Source: Sphingomonas sp. 67-36 (GTDB taxonomy: Bacteria; Pseudomonadota; Alphaproteobacteria; Sphingomonadales; Sphingomonadaceae). Taken from it: a stretch of DNA of 64,000 nt. The notes below the pieces were generated by a model. It ran no database searches, was not told the DNA's origin, and saw only the letters and a program-made list of their open reading frames with translations. Of the stretch, positions 9,748-18,391 are shown piece after piece (positions within the stretch are counted from its first letter, which is position 1; each line of letters starts with the position of its first letter). Position numbers and translations under genes: made by a program. The DNA lies in NCBI GenBank assembly GCA_001897375.1, contig MKSU01000004.1:1-64000 (forward strand), written 5' to 3'.

Positions 9748-10746
9748 ATGAAGATCGACGGTTTCCTGCTGGCGATGCTCTGCGCGGTGGTGCTGGCGTT
9801 CGTCGCGCCGCATCTGGGGACGCCGGACGGGCCGCTCCACATGGGGCTGGTGACGACGCTGGGGATCGCGTTCGTTTTCTTCCTGCACGGCGCGAACCTT
9901 TCGCCCGAGGCGCTGAAGGCGGGGGCGACGAACTGGCGCATCCATGTCGCGGTGCAGGCGACCACCTTCATCGTGTTCCCGCTGATCGGTTTCACGATCT
10001 TCTTCGGGCTGCGCCCGGTGCTGAGCGAGGAAGTGCGGCTCGGCGTGTTCTTCCTGTGCGCGCTGTCCTCGACCATCTCCTCGTCGGTGGCGATGACCAG
10101 CCTCGCGCGCGGCAACGTGCCGGCGGCGGTGTTCGATGCCTCGCTCTCCGGGATCATGGGCATGGTCATCACGCCGATGCTGATCGCGATGGTGCGGGCG
10201 GTGAGCGGCCAGTCGTTCCCGATCCTGCCGGCGATCGCCGATGTGGCGATGACGCTGCTGCTGCCCTTCGCGGCGGGGCAGATCGCGCGGCCGCTGATCG
10301 CGCGCTGGCTGGCGGCGCGCAAGCCGATCATCAACAGGCTCGATCGCGGCGTGATCATCCTGATCGTCTATTCGGCCTTCTGCGAATCCACCGCCTCCGG
10401 CCTGTGGTGGAGCTATTCGCCGTGGGTGATCGCCCAGATCGCGGTGATCGCCGGCGCGCTGCTGGCGCTGATCCTGTGGCTGACGACGAGGCTCTCGCGC
10501 GCCTGGGGCTTCTCGCTGGCGGACGAGGTGACGACCGTGTTCTGCGGATCGAAGAAAAGCCTCGCCAACGGTGCGCCGATCGCGAAGATCCTGTTCGCGG
10601 GCGATCCGGCGATGGGGATGATCATGCTGCCGATCATCCTCTATCACCAGTTGCAGCTCATCGTCTGCTCGATGCTGGCGCGGCGCTATGCCGCGCGGGC
10701 GGAGGTCGCCGCGACGGACGCCAAGGAGACCGTCGCGGTCTCCTGA
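9748..10746 (+). CDS. SBF-like (bile acid:sodium symporter family) transporter
   Basis: A 332-residue inner-membrane protein with about ten hydrophobic segments. It matches the SBF-like family (YfeH type). Conserved blocks include FVFFLHGANLSPEALKAG, FFLCALSSTISSSVAMT and VFCGSKKSLANGAP. Family members are sodium-coupled carriers of organic anions. As the last gene of the 3314-10746 series, it may carry the product of the periplasmic amidohydrolase into the cell. It ends three bases from the convergent phosphoesterase gene. Confidence 0.85.
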   Translation: MKIDGFLLAMLCAVVLAFVAPHLGTPDGPLHMGLVTTLGIAFVFFLHGANLSPEALKAGATNWRIHVAVQATTFIVFPLIGFTIFFGLRPVLSEEVRLGVFFLCALSSTISSSVAMTSLARGNVPAAVFDASLSGIMGMVITPMLIAMVRAVSGQSFPILPAIADVAMTLLLPFAAGQIARPLIARWLAARKPIINRLDRGVIILIVYSAFCESTASGLWWSYSPWVIAQIAVIAGALLALILWLTTRLSRAWGFSLADEVTTVFCGSKKSLANGAPIAKILFAGDPAMGMIMLPIILYHQLQLIVCSMLARRYAARAEVAATDAKETVAVS

Positions 10747-10749
10747 CCT

Positions 10750-12423
10750 TTATCCCAGCCGCAGCGCCTGCGTGAGATCGCCCGGCGGCGGCCCGCCGGC
10801 CGCGACCATCGCGCGCTCGCGCTCGATCAGGCCGGGCAGCTTCTCCAGTCCCCAGCGCCGCGTGATGAAGCGCGCGATCGAGCCGGTGTCGTAGATCGTG
10901 TGGTCCACCTCGCCATGCCGCGCGTGAGGCGAGATCACCATCGCGGGGATGCGCGTGCCCGGTCCCCAGCGATCGCCCTTCGGCGGCGCGACATGATCCC
11001 ACCAGCCGCCGTTCTCGTCGAAGGTCACGACGACCAGCATCTTCTCCCATTGCGGGCTCTTGCGCAGCGCGTCGATCACCCCCGCGATGTGCCGGTCGCC
11101 GGCATCCACGTCGGAATAGCCGGCGTGCATGTTGAGGTTGCCCTGCGGCTTGTAGAAGGTGACCGGCGGCAATCTGCCCGCCGCCGCGTCGGCGAGGAAC
11201 TTGTTGGTGCGCGCCGTCTCGCCCATCCCGCCGTCGCGCAGGTGGCGTTCGCGCGCTTCGGTGCCGGGGGCGAATTGCGTGAAATAGTTGAACGGCTGGT
11301 GATGCGGCTGGAAATTCGGCCGCGTCGGAAAGGAGCCGTCGGTGCCGTGCCCCGCCAGCGCCGCCGCCCAGCCGCCGCCGTACCACGCCCATTCCACGCC
11401 CCTGGCGCTCAGCATGTCGCCGATCGTCTTGTGGCTCTGCGGCACGAGCGTATGCGCGCTGTTCCAGTTGGCGTAGCCGGGCCGCGCCGGGTCGAGATCA
11501 TAGGTCGGCGCATAGGGCGGCATCAGCGTGTTGACCGCCCAGAAATCCGGCGTGATCGAATTGGGTACGAACTGCACCGGGCCGTCCATCGCGCTGGCGG
11601 CGGACTTTGCCGTGACCTTCGGGCGGATGCCCTTGGGATCGTCTCCCTCCAGCACGGCGATCCGGCCCTTCGCCGGGCTCTTGTCCGCATCTGGATAGAA
11701 AGGCGGGCGTGCCGCGATCAGATACTGGTGGTTGAGATAGGAACCGCCGAACGCGCCCATGAAGAAATTGTCGCACAGCGTGAATTCCCGCGCGACCTGC
11801 CACAGCCGCAGGTTGGCGGAATTGTCGCCGTAATGGCCCATCACCAGCGCGCCGCTGTCGCCCCACGCGACGAAGCCGTCGTTCTTCCCGCCGTTGATCT
11901 GTAGCTGGTTGTTGTAGAAGGCATGGACCAGATCGCGCGTCACCACGCCGTGCGGCAGTGGATCGCCCTCCGGCGTCGAGAGCGCGAAGGGCGCGTTGGG
12001 CAGCGGCGGCAGGTCGTCCGGCCCGATCTGATATTCGCGATGCTCGACCACCTGCTTGTTCGGGACGAGGCCCTCCCAGATCTTCGGCAGCTTATCCAGC
12101 ACGCGCCCGTCGCGGTCGCGCTGGAGCGTGCGTTCGGCCGGCACGCCGGAGAGCGGGTTCTGGAGACCGGGGAAATCTGCGAACAGATTGTTGAAGCTGC
12201 GGTTCTCCGCATAGATCACCACGACCGTGTCGATATGCGCGCGCAGCGCCGCGTCGCCGGGCGAGGAAGGCGCGCGGCGCTGCGCCGGTTTCGCGGCCGA
12301 CGCCTCCGCCGGCAATCCCACCGCCGCCGCGCCGATCGCGGTGGCGATCCCCTCGAGCAGCAGGCGGCGCTCCGGGTTCTCGGGGCGGCCGGGGGCGGGC
12401 GGCTTGGATGCGTTGTCGGTCAT
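10750..12423 (-). CDS. Tat-exported phosphoesterase (acid phosphatase/phospholipase C family)
   Basis: A 557-residue phosphoesterase-family protein. The N-terminus carries a twin-arginine signal (ERRLLLEG followed by a hydrophobic stretch and AEASA). Family blocks are VVIYAENRSFNNLF near the start, GGSYLNHQYLIAARPPF, and the C-terminal VVTFDENGGWWDHV ... GPGTRIPAMVISPHA, as in AcpA-like acid phosphatases and bacterial phospholipases C. It likely hydrolyses phosphoesters in the periplasm. The ATG at 12423 was chosen over an upstream TTG (12459) because GAGGGGG sits just before it and the Tat signal follows closely. Confidence 0.88.
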   Translation of the reverse strand: MTDNASKPPAPGRPENPERRLLLEGIATAIGAAAVGLPAEASAAKPAQRRAPSSPGDAALRAHIDTVVVIYAENRSFNNLFADFPGLQNPLSGVPAERTLQRDRDGRVLDKLPKIWEGLVPNKQVVEHREYQIGPDDLPPLPNAPFALSTPEGDPLPHGVVTRDLVHAFYNNQLQINGGKNDGFVAWGDSGALVMGHYGDNSANLRLWQVAREFTLCDNFFMGAFGGSYLNHQYLIAARPPFYPDADKSPAKGRIAVLEGDDPKGIRPKVTAKSAASAMDGPVQFVPNSITPDFWAVNTLMPPYAPTYDLDPARPGYANWNSAHTLVPQSHKTIGDMLSARGVEWAWYGGGWAAALAGHGTDGSFPTRPNFQPHHQPFNYFTQFAPGTEARERHLRDGGMGETARTNKFLADAAAGRLPPVTFYKPQGNLNMHAGYSDVDAGDRHIAGVIDALRKSPQWEKMLVVVTFDENGGWWDHVAPPKGDRWGPGTRIPAMVISPHARHGEVDHTIYDTGSIARFITRRWGLEKLPGLIERERAMVAAGGPPPGDLTQALRLG

Positions 12424-12469
12424 GTCCCCCTCGTAGCCGTGTCGATTGATCCGTGACAATCCGTGCCGG

Positions 12470-13369
12470 TCAGCTTTCCCGCGCCACCGCGACGATGCAG
12501 CGGGCGAAGCCCTGCGGATCGTCCTCCTGCACGAAATGGCCGCCGTGGAGCGTGGTGTGCGGCTGCCCCGCCGTGCCGGGGACGCGGCCGATGAAGCGCG
12601 TCGCGCCGCCGCGCGTCACCGGATCGCCGTCACTGAAGCAGCACAGGAAGGGTTTCTCCCACCGGTCCAGCACCTTCCACGCCTCGATCTGGTCGGGCAC
12701 GGCGGGATCGTTGCCGAACGGCACCAGCGCGGGGAAGATGCGCGCGCCAGCCTTATAGGCACGTCGCGGGAAGGGCGCGTCGTAAGCGGCGATCTCCGCG
12801 TCGGACAGGCGCCGCTTCGTGCCCGCGTTGATGATCCGGCCGATCGGGAATACGGGGCTGTAGCGCGAGAAGGCGCGCCAGATGCGGAAGGCGCGCGGCG
12901 CCGCGCCGCCCTCCGGCAGCCCGCCGTTGGCGAGCACGATCCCGGCGAACCGCTCCGGCATCGCCGCGACCAGCCGCAGGCCGATCAGCGAGCCCCAGTC
13001 CTGACAGGCGAGCGTGACGCCCGAGAGATCGAGTTGCTCGATCCAGCTCCGCATCCACGCGACATGTCGGGCGTAGCTGTAGTCGCCTTTCGCGGCGGGC
13101 TTGTCCGAGCGGCCGAAGCCGATCAGGTCCGGCGCGACCACCCGGAATCCGGCCTCCACCACCGGCCCGATCATGTGGCGATAGAGATAGCACCAGCTTG
13201 GCTCGCCGTGCATCATCAGCACCACCGGCGCGTCGCGCGGCCCCTCGTCGATATAGTGGACGCGCAGCCGGGTGCCGTCGCGCGCGTCGGCGATCTGGGC
13301 ATAATGCGGCGCGAACGGGAAGTCGCCGATGCCGGCGAAGGCCGCATCCGGGGTGCGCAGGACTTTCAA
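12470..13369 (-). CDS. Haloalkane dehalogenase (DhlA-like, HLD-I)
   Basis: A 299-residue alpha/beta hydrolase. From the TTG start at 13369 the catalytic nucleophile is Asp124 in CQDWGS, with halide-binding Trp125. This is the same numbering as Xanthobacter DhlA. The acid is Asp249 and the base His278 (HGGHFVQE), and the oxyanion motif is HGEPSW. A second halide-binding residue may be Trp164. The opening MKVLRTPDAAF aligns with the DhlA N-terminus. An upstream TTG (13390) was rejected because it overlaps a good -10 box and lacks an RBS, while GGGAG precedes 13369. It should release halide from haloalkanes; some relatives have other substrates. Confidence 0.87.
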   Translation of the reverse strand: MKVLRTPDAAFAGIGDFPFAPHYAQIADARDGTRLRVHYIDEGPRDAPVVLMMHGEPSWCYLYRHMIGPVVEAGFRVVAPDLIGFGRSDKPAAKGDYSYARHVAWMRSWIEQLDLSGVTLACQDWGSLIGLRLVAAMPERFAGIVLANGGLPEGGAAPRAFRIWRAFSRYSPVFPIGRIINAGTKRRLSDAEIAAYDAPFPRRAYKAGARIFPALVPFGNDPAVPDQIEAWKVLDRWEKPFLCCFSDGDPVTRGGATRFIGRVPGTAGQPHTTLHGGHFVQEDDPQGFARCIVAVARES

Positions 13370-13389
13370 GCGGCTCTCCCATGCCGACA

Positions 13390-13417
13390 ATTATATATTG
13401 GCATAATTAGTGCCAAT
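13390..13417 (-). promoter_or_regulatory. Promoter with overlapping palindromic operator before the dehalogenase gene
   Basis: ATTGGCA and TGCCAAT form perfect 7-bp arms around a 7-base spacer (13397-13417). On the minus strand the same region holds TTGGCA as a -35-like box and a perfect TATAAT at 13390-13395, with a 15-base spacing. A repressor bound here would block the promoter. Transcription would start near 13383, just before the RBS of the TTG start at 13369. Confidence 0.5.
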
Positions 13418-13446
13418 TTATCGCGCGCCGGTCAATAAGCGCGGCG

Positions 13447-14211
13447 TCAGGGCCGGTAGCGGCTTGGCGGCACGCCCAGGGCGCGCTTGAACATGGTGGA
13501 GAAGCTCGCCGGCCCGTCATAGCCGAGATTGAGCGCGATGGTGGTGATCGGCTCGCCCGCCGCGAGCCGGGGCAGCGCGACCGACAGGCACGCCTGCTGC
13601 CGCCACTCCGCGAAGCTCATCCCGGTCTCGCGCCGGAACAGGCGGGTGAAGCGCCGGCGGTTCATCGCCAGCGCATCGGCCCATTGGTCGATCGTCGCGG
13701 TCGCGCGCGGCCGTTCGAGGAAGGCGTGGCAGCGCGCGGCGAGCGCGGCGTGGCGCGGGAAGGGCACCGCGATGGGGATCACCGGCGCGCGCTCGATCTC
13801 CACCACCAGCAGCCGCATCACCAGCCCGTCGCGCCCGCCCTCGTCATATTCCACCGGGATCTCCGCCGCCGCCAGCAGGAGCTGGCGCAGCAGCGGCGAC
13901 ACCGCGACGACGCGGCACGCGCCGCCCAGCGCCGGGCAGGCGCTCGGCTCGATCAGCACGCTGCGCGTCTGCACCGCGCCGACCATGCGCACGGCATGTG
14001 GCGTGCCGCCGGGTATCCACACCGCGCGCTCGGGCGGGGCGACCCACGCGCCCTGCGGCGTGCTGACCGCGACCACGCCGTTCGCGGCATAGAGGAGTTG
14101 CCCGCGCCGGTGGCGATGCTCGGCCAGCTCGAACGAGGGCGGATAATCGTTGCCGATGCCGACCACCGGGCGCGGCACGTCCTCATGCTCGGCGGCGCTG
14201 CGATATGGCAT
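13447..14211 (-). CDS. AraC-family transcriptional regulator
   Basis: A 254-residue regulator with an N-terminal cupin-type sensor (HRHRRGQLLYAANGV) and a C-terminal AraC double helix-turn-helix (about residues 155-254, including MNRRRFTRLFRRETGMSF and ALNLGYDGPASFSTMFKRA). It is divergent from the Fsr-type efflux gene with a 90-base gap, an arrangement common for regulators of such pumps. It is also just upstream of the dehalogenase gene on the same strand, but a separate promoter lies between them. The inducer is unknown. Confidence 0.9.
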   Translation of the reverse strand: MPYRSAAEHEDVPRPVVGIGNDYPPSFELAEHRHRRGQLLYAANGVVAVSTPQGAWVAPPERAVWIPGGTPHAVRMVGAVQTRSVLIEPSACPALGGACRVVAVSPLLRQLLLAAAEIPVEYDEGGRDGLVMRLLVVEIERAPVIPIAVPFPRHAALAARCHAFLERPRATATIDQWADALAMNRRRFTRLFRRETGMSFAEWRQQACLSVALPRLAAGEPITTIALNLGYDGPASFSTMFKRALGVPPSRYRP

Positions 14212-14301
14212 GATTGTCCCTGTATCGAAAACGAATGACCCATATGCGCAGGCGGGACGCGAAGCGAGCGGCTATTCGCGCCAATCGGCAAAGGATTCCT
14301 C

Positions 14302-15519
14302 ATGAGCGATTCGACGGTGGCGGCGGCGCGGCCCGGCGCGGTGACAGACGGCGGCACGGTGTTCGGCGTGATCGTCGCGATCAGCTTCTGCCACATGCTG
14401 AACGACATGATGCAGTCGCTGCTCCCGGCGATCTATCCGGGGCTGAAGACCGACCTTCACCTCACCTTCGGCCAGATCGGGCTGGTGACGCTCGCCTATC
14501 AGATCACCGCCTCGATCCTCCAGCCGCTCGTCGGGCTTTATGCCGACAAGCGGCCGACGCCGATGGCGTTGCCGGGCGGCACCCTATTCTCGCTCGCCGG
14601 CCTCAGCGTGCTGTCGATGGCGCACAGCTACGGGCTGGTGCTGGTCGGGGCGTCGCTGCTCGGCGTCGGCTCCTCGGTGTTTCACCCCGAATCCTCGCGC
14701 GTGGCGCGGATGGCGGCGGGCGGGCGGCACGGCCTCGCCCAGTCGCTGTTCCAGGTCGGCGGCAATGCCGGGCAGGCGCTCGGGCCGCTCGCGGCGGCGC
14801 TGGTGGTGGTGCGCTGGGGCCAGTCGAGCCTCGCGCTGTTCGCGCTGCTGGCGCTGCTTTCCGGCGCGGTGCTGTGGAACGTGGCGGTCTGGTATCGCCA
14901 TCACGGGCTGGTGCGGCTGCGCGCCGGCGGGAAGGGCGCGTTCGCCGCCGATCTGCCCGCCGGCCACGCGCGGCGCGGCATCGCGATCCTGCTGGCGCTG
15001 ATCTTCTCCAAATACGTCTATCTCGCCAGCCTGACGAGCTATTACACCTTCTACCTGATCCACCGTTTCGGCGTGTCGGTGGAGAATGCGCAGCTCCACC
15101 TGTTCGCCTTCCTGACGGCGGTGGCGGTCGGCACGGTGCTGGGCGGCCCGCTGGGCGACCGCTTCGGGCGGAAATATGTGATCTGGTTCTCGATCCTCGG
15201 CGCCTTGCCCTTCACATTGGTGCTGCCGCATGTCGGGTTGTTCTGGACCGGGCCGCTGACCGTGGCGATCGGCCTGATCCTCGCCTCCGCCTTCCCCGCG
15301 ATCGTGGTGTTCGCGCAGGAACTGGTGCCGGGCAAGGTCGGCATGATCTCCGGCCTGTTCTTCGGCTTCTCCTTCGGCATGGGCGGCCTCGGCGCGGCGG
15401 TGCTCGGCTGGCTGGCGGACCGCGCGGGGATAGAGGCGGTCTATCAGCTCTGCGCCTTCCTTCCCGCGATCGGCCTGCTCACCGCCTTCCTGCCGAATAT
15501 CGAGCGGCGGCGGGCCTAG
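14302..15519 (+). CDS. fsr: MFS transporter, fosmidomycin-resistance (Fsr) type
   Basis: A 405-residue major facilitator with about twelve membrane segments. The start of the transmembrane region (SFCHMLNDMMQSLLPAIYP) and GVGSSVFHPESSRVARMA are hallmarks of Fsr fosmidomycin-resistance exporters. It probably pumps out small antibiotics or related compounds with protons. The ATG at 14302 follows AAGGA. Its TAG stop codon lies in the first bases of the palindromic element that fills the space to the next gene. Regulation by the divergent AraC protein is likely. Confidence 0.88.
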   Translation: MSDSTVAAARPGAVTDGGTVFGVIVAISFCHMLNDMMQSLLPAIYPGLKTDLHLTFGQIGLVTLAYQITASILQPLVGLYADKRPTPMALPGGTLFSLAGLSVLSMAHSYGLVLVGASLLGVGSSVFHPESSRVARMAAGGRHGLAQSLFQVGGNAGQALGPLAAALVVVRWGQSSLALFALLALLSGAVLWNVAVWYRHHGLVRLRAGGKGAFAADLPAGHARRGIAILLALIFSKYVYLASLTSYYTFYLIHRFGVSVENAQLHLFAFLTAVAVGTVLGGPLGDRFGRKYVIWFSILGALPFTLVLPHVGLFWTGPLTVAIGLILASAFPAIVVFAQELVPGKVGMISGLFFGFSFGMGGLGAAVLGWLADRAGIEAVYQLCAFLPAIGLLTAFLPNIERRRA

Positions 15520-15642
15520 AGCGGTTGTCGATCCGATTGCATCGGATCACCGCTCTATCTTCCTTTGTTCGCCGCGATTTCCGAGCCGGCAGGTGATTAG
15601 CTGCGCTGAACTGCGTTTCCACCTGCCTCGAAATCGCTCTAG
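15516..15642. repeat. Compact palindromic element with CTAGAGCG termini
   Basis: This 127-base unit begins with CTAGAGCG and ends with its reverse complement CGCTCTAG. Inside are two large stem-loops. The first is at 15518-15556 (AGAGCGGT and GATCCGAT pairing with ATCGGATC and ACCGCTCT). The second is at about 15576-15636 (GCGATTTC, GAG and GCAGGTG pairing with CACCTGC, CTC and GAAATCGC). Both flanking convergent genes end on TAG codons supplied by the element's terminal CTAG bases. It looks like a REP/MITE-type intergenic repeat and probably doubles as a bidirectional terminator. Only one copy is in this window. Confidence 0.7.
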
Positions 15643-17240
15643 CGGATGTTGTCGGTGCGGCGGATGAAGTCCGCCACATCGGCATGGAACGCCTTCAGCA
15701 CCGCCGGATTGACGTAGACCATGTGGCCGGACTGATAGTAGCGATATTCGATGTTGGCGCGGATGCTCTCCGGCACCGGCAGGTGGCGCATCTCGTACAC
15801 CCCGGAGAAATAGGGGGTGGAGACGTCGAAATAGCCGCCGCTGACCATCACCTTCAGCGTCGGGTTCTGCTTCATCGCCGCCGCCAGATCGGGCAGCACG
15901 TTGGGCAGCGCGATCATCGCCTTGTCCGCGCCGGGCGGCTGGTGCTTGTAATCCCAGCTTCCGTAGATGCCGACGCTCGGCTTGTGCTCCACGCCCTTGC
16001 CGTATCCCAGGGTATCGCGGGCGTAGCTGTTGAACGCGGCGACATAGGCGGCTTCGAGCGCCGCGCTCTGCGGATCGTACCCCGATACCTTGCTGAGCGG
16101 ATCGAGCGTCGCGCCGGTGAAGCGCGTGTCGAGCGTGCCGGTGGTCAGCGCCTGATCCGCCAGCAGCTCCTTCTGGAACGCGCCATATTCGATCCGCAGG
16201 TCGGACCTGAGCAGATACGGCGCGGGCAGCCCGGTATAGGCGGAGAGGCGGCCCGCGATCTCCCGCCGCTTGTCGGCGGGCAGCGTGCTGCCCTGCATCA
16301 GCGCGGCGGCATAGTCGCCGGTCGCGAACCGCTCCACCTCGTCGAGGAAGGCGCGCAGGTCCGCCGGCCGGTCGGCGACCTTCTGGTGATACCAGGCGGT
16401 CGCCGCATAGGTCGGCAGCGAGACGACATAGGGCAGATCGACGCCGGGATTGAGCTGCGGATCGTCCGGGATCAGATCCCAGTTGAGGATATCGGAGAGC
16501 AGCACGACGCCGTTGAGGTCGATCCCCTCCTTCTGCAACGCCAGCGTCAGCCCGGCGGCGCGCATCGTGCCATAGCTTTCGCCGAGCAGGTATTTCGGCG
16601 AGTTCCAGCGCTGATAGCGCGACAGGAACTGGACGATGAATTTCGAGAAGGCGTGGATGTCCTGATCGACGCCGTAGAAGGCCGCTTCCTTGTCCGGCCC
16701 GGCGATGCGGCTGAAGCCCGTGCCCGGCGCGTCGATGAAGACGAGGTCGGACACGTCGAGCAGGCTCTCGGCATTGTTGACCGTGGCGTAAGGCGCGGCG
16801 GGCGTATGGTCGCGATCGGCGGTCTGCACGCGGACCGGGCCGAACGCGCCCATGTGCAGCCAGATGCTCGACGATCCGGGGCCGCCGTTGAACAGGAAGG
16901 TGATCGGCCGCCCCGCCGCCGGCGCGCCGCTCTTGAAATAGGCGGTGTAGAACATCGACGCTTCGGCCTTGGGCTTCTTCGCGTCCTTGGCATCCTTGTC
17001 CGCGCCGGCATCGATCGCGTCGGTGTCGCTCCACCCCTTCGGATGCACCACCAGAGTCCCCGCCACCGCGCGATAGGCGATGCGCGCGCCGCCGACCGTC
17101 ACGCTGCCGTTCGACGTGATCTCGCCGGGCTGGAACAGCGCGGGGGCGGGAGTGGCATCGTCCTTGGCGGGGGTGTTGGCGGCCTGCGCGGCGGTGGTCG
17201 CGGCAAACGCGGTCAGGATCGGGAGGAAGGTGGATTTCAT
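15639..17240 (-). CDS. Serine carboxypeptidase-like peptidase (family S10), copy A
   Basis: A 533-residue exported S10-type peptidase. It has a signal peptide (to about AAQA, residue 20), the oxyanion motif NGGPGSSS at 118-125 and nucleophile Ser222 in GESYGTMR. An Asp in GGYFDVSTPYF and a His in YYQSGHMVYVNP complete the triad. The start ATG (17240) follows AGGAAAG. An open reading frame continues upstream into the ABC permease gene but has no separate signal there, so no fusion is proposed. A paralogue lies at 22136-23743 on the far side of an exporter operon. The substrate is unknown. Confidence 0.9.
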   Translation of the reverse strand: MKSTFLPILTAFAATTAAQAANTPAKDDATPAPALFQPGEITSNGSVTVGGARIAYRAVAGTLVVHPKGWSDTDAIDAGADKDAKDAKKPKAEASMFYTAYFKSGAPAAGRPITFLFNGGPGSSSIWLHMGAFGPVRVQTADRDHTPAAPYATVNNAESLLDVSDLVFIDAPGTGFSRIAGPDKEAAFYGVDQDIHAFSKFIVQFLSRYQRWNSPKYLLGESYGTMRAAGLTLALQKEGIDLNGVVLLSDILNWDLIPDDPQLNPGVDLPYVVSLPTYAATAWYHQKVADRPADLRAFLDEVERFATGDYAAALMQGSTLPADKRREIAGRLSAYTGLPAPYLLRSDLRIEYGAFQKELLADQALTTGTLDTRFTGATLDPLSKVSGYDPQSAALEAAYVAAFNSYARDTLGYGKGVEHKPSVGIYGSWDYKHQPPGADKAMIALPNVLPDLAAAMKQNPTLKVMVSGGYFDVSTPYFSGVYEMRHLPVPESIRANIEYRYYQSGHMVYVNPAVLKAFHADVADFIRRTDNIR

Positions 17241-17287
17241 GGGCGCTTTCCTGCCGACGCGCGCCGCCGCTGTAAACCGTCGCGATT

Positions 17288-18391
17288 TCAGCGCGGGCGC
17301 GGGCGATAGCGAAGCACCGCGATTGCGCCGTAGAGCAGCGCCAGCAGCGCGAGGTTGATCACTTCGCCGCGCTGCTCGGCCAGCGTCGCGCCCATCTGGT
17401 TGACGCCGACCATCAGGCGGATGCCCGGTGTGGTTGGCAGCAGGCGCGCGATGAAGGTCAGCCAGTGCGGCGTCGCCTCGACCGGCCATGACAGCCCGGA
17501 GAGGAAGAAGATCGGCACCGAGGTGACGATCCACAGCTGGATCGGCCGCTCGCGCGTGCGGAAGAAGCTGCCGAGCGCAAGCGCGCCGGCAACCGTCGCC
17601 GACACGAAAAGCGCCGCCGCCGCGACCAGCGCGAGCGGCTGCGCCTGCGCGCGCGGATAATCCTGGAACCAGAAGACGAAGCCGGTGAACCACGCCACAT
17701 TGGCGCAGCCGACGACGAAGAACGCCAGCGCGATGCCGAGCAATCCGCGCCCGGAGAAGCTCAGCGCACCCTGTCGTTCCCGCATCGTCGCGGCGAGCAT
17801 CGCGAGGCCCATCAGCAGGGTCTGCTGGATGATGAGGAAGGCGACGCCGGGGAAGATCGTCGCGCCATAGCCCTCGCGCGTGTTGAACAGCGGGCGCTGG
17901 ATCATCGCCAGCGCGGGCGGGGCGGGTGCGCCCAGCGCCATCGCCTGATCGACCGCCGCCGCCCGCCCGGCCGTGCCCAGCGCCGCGCCGACACCGGCCA
18001 ACGCGGTCGAGGTGCGCAGCAGATAGGCGCCGTTGCCGTAGAGCACGACCACGCCCTGCCCACCGGAGAGGATGCGCCGCTCGAACCCCTCCGGGATCAC
18101 CACGATCGCGCTCACCCGTCGCTCGCGGAGCTGGTCGAGCGCGGCGGCGGGGGAGGGCGGGCGCGCCGCCACTTCCGCCTGTTGCAGCGCGGCGAGGCGG
18201 CTCTCCAGCGCGCGGCTGGTGCCGCTGTGGTCCATGTCGACCACCGCCACCGGCATCCGTACCGGCACCTCGCCGGAATAGGCGCTCGGGTAGAAGAAGG
18301 CGTAGAGAATGCACGAGCCGATCAGCAGCATCAGCGCCGAACTGTCCGCGAAGATCGCGCGGAAGGTGGCGAGGAAGGCGCGCCCGGTCAT
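17288..18391 (-). CDS. ABC-2 type transport permease (second of pair)
   Basis: A 367-residue ABC-2 permease of the YhhJ/YbhR type. It has one N-terminal membrane segment, a large periplasmic region starting VRMPVAVVDMDHSGTSRALE, then about five C-terminal segments (for example PIFFLSGLSWPVEATPHW). It overlaps the preceding permease by ATGA. With the HlyD and TolC genes upstream in the same operon it should form a tripartite exporter. No ABC ATPase is encoded in the operon or elsewhere nearby, which is unusual. Confidence 0.87.
   Translation of the reverse strand: MTGRAFLATFRAIFADSSALMLLIGSCILYAFFYPSAYSGEVPVRMPVAVVDMDHSGTSRALESRLAALQQAEVAARPPSPAAALDQLRERRVSAIVVIPEGFERRILSGGQGVVVLYGNGAYLLRTSTALAGVGAALGTAGRAAAVDQAMALGAPAPPALAMIQRPLFNTREGYGATIFPGVAFLIIQQTLLMGLAMLAATMRERQGALSFSGRGLLGIALAFFVVGCANVAWFTGFVFWFQDYPRAQAQPLALVAAAALFVSATVAGALALGSFFRTRERPIQLWIVTSVPIFFLSGLSWPVEATPHWLTFIARLLPTTPGIRLMVGVNQMGATLAEQRGEVINLALLALLYGAIAVLRYRPRPR

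Noticed and set aside
13370-13390. Longer dehalogenase starting at TTG 13390
   Set aside because: The TTG overlaps a -10 box and has no RBS, and the added residues have no counterpart in DhlA.
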